A stretch of DNA of 49,871 nt, taken from Betaproteobacteria bacterium. GTDB lineage: Bacteria; Pseudomonadota; Gammaproteobacteria; Burkholderiales; SG8-41. Every line of letters starts with the position of its first letter. Position 1 is the first letter of the stretch. Location of the stretch: positions 1 to 49,871 of the forward strand of contig JANXSE010000397.1 in NCBI GenBank assembly GCA_025356695.1, read 5' to 3'. This document shows positions 1 to 7,462 of the stretch, in pieces. The notes beneath the pieces were generated by a model. It did no database searches and was not told where the DNA came from. It saw only the letters and a program-made list of their open reading frames with translations. The position numbers and the translations under genes are program-made.

Positions 1-2303
1 GCGGAAACGGTGTTGCCGACCGTCAGCACGCCGCCGGTGGCGGTCAGGCTGATGTCACCGCTGACAGCGGTGGAAATCGGATTGCTGCTCGTCGTCAGCG
101 CGCCGGTGTTGGTGACGGTGACATTGCCGCCGCCGCTTTGACTGACGCCGGAAACCGTCAGCGTTGCCGTCGTGTTGGTCAGCGCGACATTGCCGCTGGT
201 GGTGTTAGTGGCGCGAAAGCCGGTCACGGTGTTTGCACCGTTCAAGGTGGTGCCGCCGGCGGATGAAGTCGTCAGCGTGGTGCCGGTTATCGTGCCGGTT
301 TGCGTGATGGCGCCGGCCGCGGTGAGCCCGACGGTGTTGGCGCCCGGCGCGATACCGGCAGCACCGACATTCAGCGCCCCCGCAGTTTCGGTGATGCTGA
401 CGGTGCCTGCATTCGTGCCCGATACCGTCAACCCCCCGGCTGCGGTATTGCCGATGCTGACCGCGCCGCTGGTATTGGTGAAGCTGACCGTCGGCGCTGC
501 GGTGGTGGCGGTAATGCCGTTACCGGCGCTCAGCGTCAGTGTGCCGTTGGCCTGCGTCAGCACGCCGGCGCCGCTGATGGCGCCGACGCCGTTGCTATCG
601 GCATCCGCAGTCAATGACAGCGTGCCGGTGCCGGAAGCGGTAATGCCGGCGTTGACGGCGATATTGTTTTTGGCCTGCAGATTCAGGCTGACGTTCGACT
701 GGCCGGTTGCTGTCGCCAGATTGAAAGCGTTGCTGACCGTGATGTCGTTATTGGCCTGCAGCACGATGGTGGTGCCGGCGCCGACCGCGGCGAAACTGCC
801 GGTGCCGGCAGTCACATTGAAGTTGCTGGTCAAACCGGTATCGTCGGCGAAGGCTTCGGTCTGGTCGCCCGGCGGCGTGAAGCCGGCGGTGTTGCTCGCC
901 GCGGTGTTGGTAATGGTGATGTTGAGCGGATCGAGCAGCAGCGTGCCGCTGCGGCCGCGGGCCGCATAAAGATCGACGCCGCCGTTGAAATCGAGCAGAC
1001 GGTGGCCGGATACTTCGGCGAAGCCGCCGTTGCCCGACTGCGCGCCGCCGCGCGCGCTGATGTTGCCGTAGTAACGGGTGATTTCGTCGGACCAGACGAC
1101 GATTTTGCCGCCGTCGCCGCTGTTGCGCGCATCGGCGTTGATTTGTACGCCGCTGCCGACGTAAGTGCGTTGCGCGTTTTGCACCGCCGCGTTGCGGCCC
1201 TGGAAATCGCCGCCGATCAGCACAGTGCCGCCGCCGCTGGCGCCGGATGCATTGACGGTCGCGTTATCGAACAGGCCGACGCGTGTGCCAAGCAATTGCA
1301 CGTTGCCACCGGCGCCACTGCTGCCGCTGGCATCAACCGCACCGGAAATGGTCGTCGTGCCGTTTTGCGCCTGCACGCTGACATTGCCTCCGCGCGGGCC
1401 GCTGGCATCAAGCCGGCCGCTCGACGACACATCGCCGCCGTCGGCGGTGAGATAAATTGCACCGTCGCGTTCGCTGGTGCCGCGCGCCTGGACGACGCCG
1501 CTGTTGTTGACGACGGTGGCACTGAGATCGCGCGCCACCGAGGCCGTCATCACCACGCGCCCGCCATCGGCCAGCAGTTGGCCGCTGTTGGCGACGCCGG
1601 CCAGTTGCGACAGCGTTTGTTCGCCAATGGCATAGCTGATCAGGCTGTCGCCGGTGATGTCGAGCGTGAATTTTCCGGCGGCGGCGAGCATGGCGGTGCC
1701 GAGCCGCGCTTCAACGATGCCGTTGTTGGCGGCATAATCGCCGGCCAGCACGATGTAGCCGCCGGGCGTGGCGCGGATCGTGCCGTCGTTGATCACGCTC
1801 GCCAGCACCAGCGAGACGGGATCGCGCGTGAAGACATAACGGCCCGCCATGAAATCGCCGTCGCGGATGTTGAGCGTGGTGGCGACGATGCCGGTCACAT
1901 CAACCACCGCATGCGGCCCGAAATACACACCGTTCGGATTGACGAGGAAGACCTGGCCGTTGGCCGACAGGCTGCCGAAGATCGACGACGGGTCGCGGCC
2001 GATAACGCGGTTGAGCACCACCGAGCCGGAACCCGGTTGCGCGAAGACGACGGAATTGCCGGCGCCGATCGAGAAACTCTGCCAGTTGATGACTGCGCGA
2101 TCGGTGGTCTGCGTGATGCGCTGCTGCGTCGGCGTGACGTTGGTGATGGTGGCGCTGCCCTGCGTCACCGTGCCACCGGTCGGTACCTGCGCGATGGCAG
2201 CCGCGGGTGTCAGCGCCAGCGCAAACATCACGCAGCCCGCCTGCATCATGGCCTGCGCCAGAGGCTTGAGGCGGAAGCGGCCCTGTTTATCGCGACGCTT
2301 CAT
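1..2303 (-). CDS. TpsA-type filamentous haemagglutinin family exoprotein (partial, C-terminus beyond window)
   Basis: Secreted exoprotein of a two-partner secretion system, exported through the outer membrane by the TpsB encoded just upstream. The frame is open on the minus strand from ATG at 2303 to the window edge, about 767 codons, so the C-terminus and total size are unknown. The N-terminus is basic (MKRRDKQGRFRLKPLAQAMM) followed by a hydrophobic stretch ending in an Ala-rich AIAQ cleavage region near residue 38. A TPS secretion domain follows, with the NPNG-type motif (FLVNPNGVYFG) and the VVDVTGIVA segment. From about residue 270 the chain is Gly/Ser/Thr/Asn-rich with beta-helix-like repeats, and it includes the conserved AEVSGHRLLDFNGGVDL and LLLDPLNITI segments. 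Cysteine is almost absent after the leader. Substrate or target is not deducible. Confidence 0.9.
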   Translation of the reverse strand, partial: MKRRDKQGRFRLKPLAQAMMQAGCVMFALALTPAAAIAQVPTGGTVTQGSATITNVTPTQQRITQTTDRAVINWQSFSIGAGNSVVFAQPGSGSVVLNRVIGRDPSSIFGSLSANGQVFLVNPNGVYFGPHAVVDVTGIVATTLNIRDGDFMAGRYVFTRDPVSLVLASVINDGTIRATPGGYIVLAGDYAANNGIVEARLGTAMLAAAGKFTLDITGDSLISYAIGEQTLSQLAGVANSGQLLADGGRVVMTASVARDLSATVVNNSGVVQARGTSERDGAIYLTADGGDVSSSGRLDASGPRGGNVSVQAQNGTTTISGAVDASGSSGAGGNVQLLGTRVGLFDNATVNASGASGGGTVLIGGDFQGRNAAVQNAQRTYVGSGVQINADARNSGDGGKIVVWSDEITRYYGNISARGGAQSGNGGFAEVSGHRLLDFNGGVDLYAARGRSGTLLLDPLNITITNTAASNTAGFTPPGDQTEAFADDTGLTSNFNVTAGTGSFAAVGAGTTIVLQANNDITVSNAFNLATATGQSNVSLNLQAKNNIAVNAGITASGTGTLSLTADADSNGVGAISGAGVLTQANGTLTLSAGNGITATTAAPTVSFTNTSGAVSIGNTAAGGLTVSGTNAGTVSITETAGALNVGAAGIAPGANTVGLTAAGAITQTGTITGTTLTTSSAGGTTLNGANTVTGFRATNTTSGNVALTNTTATLTVSGVSQSGGGNVTVTNTGALTTSSNPISTAVSGDISLTATGGVLTVGNTVS

Positions 2304-2354
2304 CGTTTTTGCGTGACGTTGAAAAAGCGGCAAAAGCGGGCGCGGGCGCGCATT

Positions 2355-4022
2355 TCAGAAGCTCGCGCCGACGGAGAACCACAGCCTGCCGTTGTTGTGT
2401 CCATCACCGGCAATAGTGTTACGCACCGGCACCGCAAACTCAAGCTTTACCGGCACGTTGCGCAGCGGGAAAAAAGTCACATTTGCCCCTGCGCTCATCA
2501 GGGTAGTGCTGCCATCGAGCAGGCCCGGCGCCTGAAATTTGACCACACCGGCGTCATAGAAAACGGCGACCACGCCGAGGGTATTGAAAAGCGAGATCTG
2601 CCGCCGCATTTCGACGGTGGCGAGCCAGCCTTTGTCGCCGCGCAGCTCCGAGGAGCGATAGCCGCGCACATTGCCGGGGCCGCCGAGCGAGAACTTTTCG
2701 CTGTCGGCGAGTGTTTCCTGGCTTTGCACGACGAGGCCGCGCACATACAGGTCCCAGTTGGTGGTGATGCCGCGCAAATGCGTGCCTTCGAGCTCGAGTT
2801 TGAGGCGCTGCGCATCCTGCCGCGTGCCCGAGGTATTGGTCCTGAGATTGGTGAAGAACTGCGCGCTCAGGCTGGTGGCCGAGGCATCGGCGCCGATCTG
2901 GCTGTAACGCACGCCGGGATTGTAGAGGCCGATGCTGTTGTCGGAAATCTCCACGCCGAGCGCGCGCTGGCGCAGACGCGTGGTGCGGTAGCCGAGGTTG
3001 AGCGACAGGTTCTGGCTGCGACTGCGCAACAGCGGGTGCACCAGGCTGATCTCGCTGCCGCGCACCTCGCCTTCGATGTTCAACACAGAAAGATCGCCGG
3101 CCAGCCGGTACTTGGTTGCGGAGTAAGCCGCTTCGAGGCGTGTGCCCTGCGCATTCAAGGGTACGTTGTAGGCGAGGCGGCCGTAATGCATCAGGTGCGA
3201 TTCGCCTTCGACGCCCTGGAAACTCAGCTGGTCGCCGAAGCCGAGCGCGTTATTCACGCTGACGCCGCCGTCGGCGCGCCACTGGCCGATTTCGCGGCGC
3301 CCCTGGTTGTTGGGTTGAATGTAACCGGCGAAGGTTTTTTCCTCGACGCGGATTTTGACGTCGGTAGTGCCGAATTGTTTGCCCGGTTCGAGCGTGGCGC
3401 GCGCGGTGAGCCCGGGCAGATCGTTGAGCAGCAGCAGGTCGTTTTCCATGGCGGCGGTCGTGATCAGTTTGCCCGGCGCCAGCGCGGTCATGCGCCGTTG
3501 CAATGTCGCACTCGAATAGCGCCGGTTGCCTTCGAAGAAAATGCCGCCGATCCTGCCTTCGATGACTTCGATGTGAACGACGCCTTTCTCGACTTTCTGC
3601 GCCGGTATGACGGCGCGTGCCACGGTGTAGCCTTCGTTGCGGTAGAGGCGGGTGATGGCGTCGGCGGCGCGCGTCAGGTCATACAGGTTGAGTTGCTGGT
3701 CGACGAAGCGTTCGAGCAGTCGCTTGAGCGCTCGTTCGTTGTAGACCGTGTTGCCGGAGAACGTAAACGAATTGACGGTAAAGCGGCGTGCCGTACGGTC
3801 GTGCTCGACCGCCGGTGGCGCAACCGGAAAGACGAGTTGCGCGGGCGGCGCCGGCGTCTGCGCCTTGGGCGACGGCAGCGTGTCCTGCACGGCGCCGGGG
3901 CTGAGCGTCGATTGAGCGGGTGCCGGCTGCGGCAGCATCAGGCATAACGCGCATAGCGCGCACAGCACGGCGCCGAAACATTCCGCGTGTTGCCGAAAAA
4001 AAAGCCAGATGCGATACGGCAT
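2355..4022 (-). CDS. TpsB outer-membrane transporter (ShlB/FhaC/HecB family)
   Basis: Omp85-superfamily pore that recognises and exports the TpsA encoded 51 nt downstream. It has 555 residues, the usual FhaC/ShlB size. The ATG at 4022 is chosen because it gives a signal peptide (MPYRIWLFFRQ, then a Cys/Leu-rich hydrophobic core, APAQ cleavage near residue 37); the open frame continues upstream without a plausible start. A Pro/Ala-rich linker is followed by two POTRA domains at roughly residues 75-220 (for example FTFSGNTVYNERALKRLLE). A 16-strand-type barrel follows, with the diagnostic VRGY tetrad at about residues 452-455 and a C-terminal Phe typical of barrels inserted by BAM. Transcribed first in the tpsB-tpsA order. 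Confidence 0.93.
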   Translation of the reverse strand: MPYRIWLFFRQHAECFGAVLCALCALCLMLPQPAPAQSTLSPGAVQDTLPSPKAQTPAPPAQLVFPVAPPAVEHDRTARRFTVNSFTFSGNTVYNERALKRLLERFVDQQLNLYDLTRAADAITRLYRNEGYTVARAVIPAQKVEKGVVHIEVIEGRIGGIFFEGNRRYSSATLQRRMTALAPGKLITTAAMENDLLLLNDLPGLTARATLEPGKQFGTTDVKIRVEEKTFAGYIQPNNQGRREIGQWRADGGVSVNNALGFGDQLSFQGVEGESHLMHYGRLAYNVPLNAQGTRLEAAYSATKYRLAGDLSVLNIEGEVRGSEISLVHPLLRSRSQNLSLNLGYRTTRLRQRALGVEISDNSIGLYNPGVRYSQIGADASATSLSAQFFTNLRTNTSGTRQDAQRLKLELEGTHLRGITTNWDLYVRGLVVQSQETLADSEKFSLGGPGNVRGYRSSELRGDKGWLATVEMRRQISLFNTLGVVAVFYDAGVVKFQAPGLLDGSTTLMSAGANVTFFPLRNVPVKLEFAVPVRNTIAGDGHNNGRLWFSVGASF

Positions 4023-4161
4023 GACGGACGCAGACCTCGGTCGTGTTGACGATGCAGCTGTCGTGGAGAAAACCGGATTCCGGACGTTCACATCGCGCAT
4101 CCGCCGGACTGCAAAATCCCCCGCGGCGGAGTGGGGTGAAAATGTGCTGGAACCGGCATGA

Positions 4162-4167
4162 ATTTTA
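4162..4167 (-). promoter_or_regulatory. Putative -10 element for tpsB-tpsA
   Basis: TAAAAT read on the minus strand, in the context GCGATAAAATTC, about 140 nt upstream of the tpsB ATG. No good -35 is visible 16-18 nt upstream, so this is a weak assignment based on the hexamer alone. Confidence 0.25.
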
Positions 4168-4251
4168 TCGCAAATCGGGGCCGCCGCGACCGCGGCGCAG
4201 CGATTTCCGTGAGATTTTCCCTGTCGTGGCAGAAAGCCCCTGCGAATGGCG

Positions 4252-4279
4252 CGGACAGGCGGGGACTTAGTGCTAGAAT
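4252..4279 (+). promoter_or_regulatory. Putative sigma-70 promoter for the twin cNMP-domain genes
   Basis: CGGACA (4252-4257) and TAGAAT (4274-4279, in TGCTAGAAT, which also fits an extended -10) are separated by 16 nt. The box precedes the ATG at 4371 by about 90 nt and is the only promoter-like element seen in that direction. Confidence 0.45.
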
Positions 4280-4370
4280 TTCCGCACGCCTTCCCTGATC
4301 GGCACGCAGGCAGAGGTAAATCAATAAAAATCAGTGCTGACTTGAAGGACTGCGACGATCCGAATTGCCG

Positions 4371-4931
4371 ATGGAACATGAAAGCTCCGCGGAGTTCTCC
4401 GCCAAATTTCCCGCCCTCGCCATTGAGCTCGGGCCATCGAACCTCGAAACGCTGCTGAAGGCGACGACGGTATTGAGCCTGCCCGCCGGCCGCAAGGTCA
4501 TCCGTGACCGCATGCCGGTCGATTCGCTGTATCTGCTGATCGAAGGGCGCGTCGAGATTTCTGTCGAGGAATACGGCCAGTCGATCCTGCTCGGCCATAT
4601 CGGGCCGGGCGAATGGCTGGGTGAGGTATCGGTGCTGAGCGGTGATTTGCACGCGAGTTCCACGGTGACTACGGAGACCCCGGTGAAATTCCTGCGCCTG
4701 CGTCACCAGGCCTTCGAGGATTTGATTTTGTCGAACCAGGAAATCGCCAGCGTGCTGCTGCGCCAGCTTGTGCTGATGCTGGCCGACCGTTTGCGCAAGT
4801 CGGGCGCCACACTGAAACAGCCGCTGACCATCAAAAGCACGAAGGGTGGCGAGGAAACGTCTGCCGAAAGCGCGGGCGCCGCTCCGCGCAACTGGCTGCA
4901 ATCGTTTTTCGGCCGCTCGAGCGGCACCTGA
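4371..4931 (+). CDS. Stand-alone cyclic-nucleotide-binding-domain protein, copy 1
   Basis: A 186-residue protein consisting mainly of one CAP-ED/cNMP-binding domain (about residues 35-135: VIRDRMPVDSLYLLIEGRVE, IGPGEWLGEVSVLSGD). There is no helix-turn-helix after it, only a short helical region (LLRQLVLMLADRLRKS) and a low-complexity Ser/Ala/Gly tail, so it is not a CRP/FNR transcription factor. In the phosphate-binding-cassette position the text is GEVSVLSGDLHASSTV, so the Arg that contacts the cyclic phosphate in CRP is not obvious. The ATG at 4371 is preferred to a TTG two codons upstream; neither has a well-spaced ribosome-binding site. It ends 11 nt before copy 2 and is probably co-transcribed with it. 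Possibly a signal-responsive adaptor (inference). Confidence 0.85.
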   Translation: MEHESSAEFSAKFPALAIELGPSNLETLLKATTVLSLPAGRKVIRDRMPVDSLYLLIEGRVEISVEEYGQSILLGHIGPGEWLGEVSVLSGDLHASSTVTTETPVKFLRLRHQAFEDLILSNQEIASVLLRQLVLMLADRLRKSGATLKQPLTIKSTKGGEETSAESAGAAPRNWLQSFFGRSSGT

Positions 4932-4942
4932 CAGACGGCGAC

Positions 4943-5464
4943 ATGGATCTCAAAATATTTTTGAAATCGCTGCCCGGCTTCGAGGGCTTTGTGCAGCGCG
5001 ATCTCGACACGCTGGCCTCGGTCATGCAGATGCGCCTCTATCCGAAGGGGCACCAGTTCATCGCGCAGGGCGAGCAGGGGCACGCGCTCTATGTGGTCAT
5101 GAATGGTGTCGTGCAATTGACGCGCAAAGACGAGTTGACCGGTTTCCGGCAGGAACGCGAACTGCGCGCCGGCGAAACGTTCGGTCTGTTGTCGCTGATC
5201 GACAATCTGCCGGCGGCCGCGACGTGCAGTGCGCTGGATGCGGTCACCGTCGCCGAACTGCCGCGCGTCGAGTTCAGCGAGCTGTTCGACGCTGCGCCGT
5301 CGGTCGGTTACCACCTGCTCTATATGGTGGCGATCCAGCTCGCACGCGACCTGCAGGAACGCAATACTTCATTGCGTTCGCTGCTGCGTGAGCAGGCGCA
5401 TGCGGCCACCATGCAGATGCCGGCCTACAAAGCGGACCCGGCCGACCGCGGCAAAAATACGTAA
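4943..5464 (+). CDS. Stand-alone cyclic-nucleotide-binding-domain protein, copy 2
   Basis: A 173-residue protein with a single cNMP-binding domain (about residues 5-125) that starts almost at the N-terminus: FLKSLPGFEGF, YPKGHQFIAQGEQGHALYVV, GETFGLLSLIDNLPAAATCS. No DNA-binding domain follows, only a helix (YMVAIQLARDLQERNTSLRS) that could dimerise. The cassette reads FGLLSLIDNLPAAATC, lacking the Glu and Arg used for cAMP binding in CRP, so the ligand is uncertain or absent. Together with copy 1 it looks like a two-gene operon of divergent single-domain sensors. Convergent with the dehalogenase gene downstream (56 nt apart). Confidence 0.85.
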   Translation: MDLKIFLKSLPGFEGFVQRDLDTLASVMQMRLYPKGHQFIAQGEQGHALYVVMNGVVQLTRKDELTGFRQERELRAGETFGLLSLIDNLPAAATCSALDAVTVAELPRVEFSELFDAAPSVGYHLLYMVAIQLARDLQERNTSLRSLLREQAHAATMQMPAYKADPADRGKNT

Positions 5465-5520
5465 TGTTTTTGTTTGACGCGTACGACGCGTAACTCGGTC
5501 GCCGCCGCCATCCGCATTGC

Positions 5521-6240
5521 TCAGATGCCGAGTTGCGTTGCCAGATCGCCGAAGTCGGATGCGTTGATATCAAATGCCGGTTCCGGGGACAGATCGGGGT
5601 GGCGCCCCTTGCCGTATTCGTTCGGCCGCAACACCAGTGCAGTGCGCAGGCCCTGGCGCGCGGCGGCGCGCAGATCGTCCTTGTGTGCGGCGACCATCAT
5701 TACTTCATGCGGTTGCAGTCCGAGAATGTCGGCCGCGCCGAGATAAACCTCGGGTTCCGGTTTGTAATGATGGAAGATTTCCGCCGACAAAATCAAATCC
5801 CACGGCAGTCCGGCATTTTTCGCCATGTTGTTGAGCAGTGCGACATTGCCGTTCGACAGCGTGCTGATGGTGAATTTCTTTTTCAGGCGCTTCAAGCCGC
5901 GCACCGTATCGGGCCACGGTTTGAGGCGGTGCCAGACACGGTTGAGTTCGACCTTTTCCAGTTCGCTTAATGCGCTGACGCGGAACTTCGCCAGCACCTC
6001 GTCGAGGATCATGCGGTGCAGGTCGTCGATCTTTGTCCACGGCAGTTCGCCGTTGGCGACGCGGTTCATCGCTGGCCGGTAGCCGGAACGCCAGGCATCG
6101 GCGAATTTCGACGCGTTGACGCGCAGCTTTTTTTCGCTGGCCATGGCACGCACTTCGCGCGCGATGCTGCCGCGCCAGTCCGCCACCGTGCCGAAGACGT
6201 CGAAGGTGAGTGCTTTTACGTTCGCAAGTTCTGGTTTCAT
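5521..6240 (-). CDS. Haloacid dehalogenase, type II (HAD superfamily)
   Basis: Likely hydrolyses L-2-haloacids to 2-hydroxyacids via an aspartyl-ester intermediate, in the cytoplasm. It has 239 residues, close to the family size. HAD motif 1 FDVFGT carries the nucleophile Asp14; motif 2 is the STLSNGN segment; motif 3 is the Lys in YKPEPEVYL; motif 4 is VMMVAAHKDDLRAA, where VAAH followed by GLRTALVLRP is typical of 2-haloacid dehalogenases. ATG at 6240 overlaps the stop of the upstream RidA gene (ATGA), indicating translational coupling and giving the start. Last gene of a four-gene minus-strand operon. The true substrate could be another phosphorylated or halogenated small acid. Confidence 0.88.
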   Translation of the reverse strand: MKPELANVKALTFDVFGTVADWRGSIAREVRAMASEKKLRVNASKFADAWRSGYRPAMNRVANGELPWTKIDDLHRMILDEVLAKFRVSALSELEKVELNRVWHRLKPWPDTVRGLKRLKKKFTISTLSNGNVALLNNMAKNAGLPWDLILSAEIFHHYKPEPEVYLGAADILGLQPHEVMMVAAHKDDLRAAARQGLRTALVLRPNEYGKGRHPDLSPEPAFDINASDFGDLATQLGI

Positions 6241-6590
6241 TGGGCCGCCGTGCAGACGATTTCGACACGCGTATCCTGGCTCAAAAGCCGTGCTTCGACA
6301 ACGGCGCGCGCCGGCACGGACTGCGGGTCCGCCCATGTCAGCCACGCCTCGTCGACCTGCGGTTTGTCGCGCATGTCGGGGATGAAAATAATTGCGGAGA
6401 GCAGTTTTGATTTGTCACTGCCGGCCTTCGCCAGCAGGCGGTCGATCAAACCCAGCACTTCGGCGGTCTGGCCCCGCGTGTTTGCCGCGAGGTCTTCGGG
6501 GATCTGGCCGGCCAGATACAGAATGCCGGCGTGTTCCACTATGTCCGAAAGCTTGGGGTCGCACTCCCAGCGCTGAATGGTCTTGCCCAT
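6237..6590 (-). CDS. RidA-like (YjgF/YER057c/UK114) protein, copy 1
   Basis: A 117-residue member of the RidA superfamily, which forms trimers and in the best-known members hydrolyses reactive enamine/imine intermediates. Diagnostic parts are LSDIVEHAGILYLAGQIPED, QTAEVLGLIDRLLAKAGSDK and the PARAVVEARL segment, whose Arg95 corresponds to the substrate-carboxylate-binding Arg of active RidA. It lacks the second 'ACVET' form of its neighbours and is the most divergent of the three copies. It sits 6 nt after copy 2 and overlaps the dehalogenase start by 4 nt. The sequence style resembles the RidA-like subgroup near E. coli YoaB/YjgH rather than classical RidA, so the exact substrate is unknown. 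Confidence 0.9.
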   Translation of the reverse strand: MGKTIQRWECDPKLSDIVEHAGILYLAGQIPEDLAANTRGQTAEVLGLIDRLLAKAGSDKSKLLSAIIFIPDMRDKPQVDEAWLTWADPQSVPARAVVEARLLSQDTRVEIVCTAAQ

Positions 6591-6596
6591 CGCGGT

Positions 6597-6947
6597 CTAT
6601 TGCGCGGCAACGACCATGATTTCGACCAGCGTGTCCGGTGTGCCGAGGCGCGTCTCGACGCAGGCGCGCGCCGGCAGGTTTTTCGCATCCGCCCACGCCA
6701 GCCATGCCTCGTCCATCGCCGGCTTCAGGCGCATGTCGGTGATGTAGATCATGGCGCTCAACAGCTTCGATTTGTCGGTGCCCGAAAGTTTGAGTAGCCC
6801 ATCGATCTTGTTCAGGATCTCGGTGGTCTGTTCCCTCATGCCGGCGGAACGCTTGTCGGCGGTAAGGCCGGCGAGATAGACGACACCGTTGTGGATGACG
6901 GCACGCGAAAGGCGGGCGTCGGAATCGTGGCGGGTGATATTGCTCAT
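6597..6947 (-). CDS. RidA-like protein, copy 2
   Basis: A 116-residue RidA-superfamily protein. ATG at 6947 is selected because GAAGGAG lies just upstream at normal spacing and because it gives the same length as copy 3; the frame is open further upstream but runs into copy 3. Conserved parts are LSRAVIHNGVVYLAGLTADK, EQTTEILNKIDGLLKLSGTD, MDEAWLAWADAKN and PARACVETRL with the predicted carboxylate-binding Arg94. It is clearly related to copies 1 and 3 along its whole length, consistent with tandem duplication. Presumed cytoplasmic deaminase or related small-molecule hydrolase; the substrate is not known. Confidence 0.92.
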   Translation of the reverse strand: MSNITRHDSDARLSRAVIHNGVVYLAGLTADKRSAGMREQTTEILNKIDGLLKLSGTDKSKLLSAMIYITDMRLKPAMDEAWLAWADAKNLPARACVETRLGTPDTLVEIMVVAAQ

Positions 6948-7003
6948 GGCGTGCTCCTTCGTTTCAAAAATCAGTATGGCTGGTTGGCGATTATGCGCCG
7001 AAT

Positions 7004-7354
7004 TCAAAGCGCGGCAACGACGCGGATCATGACTACGGAACCAAGGTTGCCAAGCCGCGTTTCGACGCAGGCGCGCGCCGGCGTGTTGTTCGCATCGACC
7101 CATTCCAGCCAGGCCTCGTCCATCGCCGGCTTCTGCCGCATGTCGGCGAGGTAAATGATGGCTGTCAGCAATCGCGATTTGTCGGTACCTGTTTCTTTGA
7201 GCAGGGCATCTATGCTGCGCAGGATCTCGGCGGTCTGCGCTTTTACCGAAGCGCCGCGGTCTTTGGCGGGTTGGCCAGCCAGGTACACGACGCCGCCGTG
7301 CGTGACGATGCGGCTGAACTGGGCATCGGACAATTGGCGGGTGACGGTGCTCAT
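7004..7354 (-). CDS. RidA-like protein, copy 3 (first gene of operon)
   Basis: A 116-residue RidA-superfamily protein, first in the minus-strand ridA-ridA-ridA-dehalogenase operon. Key segments are FSRIVTHGGVVYLAGQPAKD, QTAEILRSIDALLKETGTDK, QKPAMDEAWLEW and PARACVETRL with Arg94. The ATG at 7354 is chosen from alignment of its start with copy 2; an in-frame TTG 14 codons upstream overlaps the putative -10 box, so it is unlikely. No strong Shine-Dalgarno is visible. Copies 2 and 3 are the closest pair. Function inferred from family only. Confidence 0.9.
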   Translation of the reverse strand: MSTVTRQLSDAQFSRIVTHGGVVYLAGQPAKDRGASVKAQTAEILRSIDALLKETGTDKSRLLTAIIYLADMRQKPAMDEAWLEWVDANNTPARACVETRLGNLGSVVMIRVVAAL

Positions 7355-7395
7355 GGAGGGGGCGGTGGCGAAGGTGGTCTTGACTGGCACAATCA

Positions 7396-7401
7396 ATTAT
7401 A
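7396..7401 (-). promoter_or_regulatory. Putative -10 element for the ridA-dehalogenase operon
   Basis: Perfect TATAAT on the minus strand, in the context GCTATATAATTG, about 42 nt upstream of the copy 3 ATG. The -35 region is poor (a TGACCG-like stretch lies 19 nt upstream), so the call rests on the hexamer and its position in a short divergent intergenic region. Confidence 0.45.
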
Positions 7402-7431
7402 TAGCGGAAGGATGACGGGACGGTCAGGCGT

Positions 7432-7437
7432 TAGAAT
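7432..7437 (+). promoter_or_regulatory. Putative -10 element for the HMG-CoA-lyase-like operon
   Basis: TAGAAT, in CGTTAGAATCGG, ends 25 nt before the ATG at 7463. No convincing -35. It lies about 30 nt from the opposing -10 of the ridA operon, so the two promoters may interfere or be co-regulated. Confidence 0.35.
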
Positions 7438-7462
7438 CGGCAGTCCATAACGTGGGGAAGTC

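Larger units (their letters stand above)
4023..4370. other. Divergent intergenic region between tpsB and the cNMP-domain genes
   Basis: About 348 nt with no convincing gene. It holds the promoter-like elements listed separately for both directions and an 11-bp perfect palindrome CCGGA-T-TCCGG at 4073-4083, between the proposed tpsB promoter and the tpsB start, which could be an operator. Small frames here have no ribosome-binding site or family resemblance. Confidence 0.5.

Noticed and set aside
1002..3947. 981-codon open frame on the plus strand antisense to tpsA and tpsB
   Set aside because: It spans two unrelated minus-strand genes, has an Ala/Arg/Gly-rich composition typical of antisense frames in GC-rich DNA, and shows no family motif; the minus-strand frames carry clear TPS domains.
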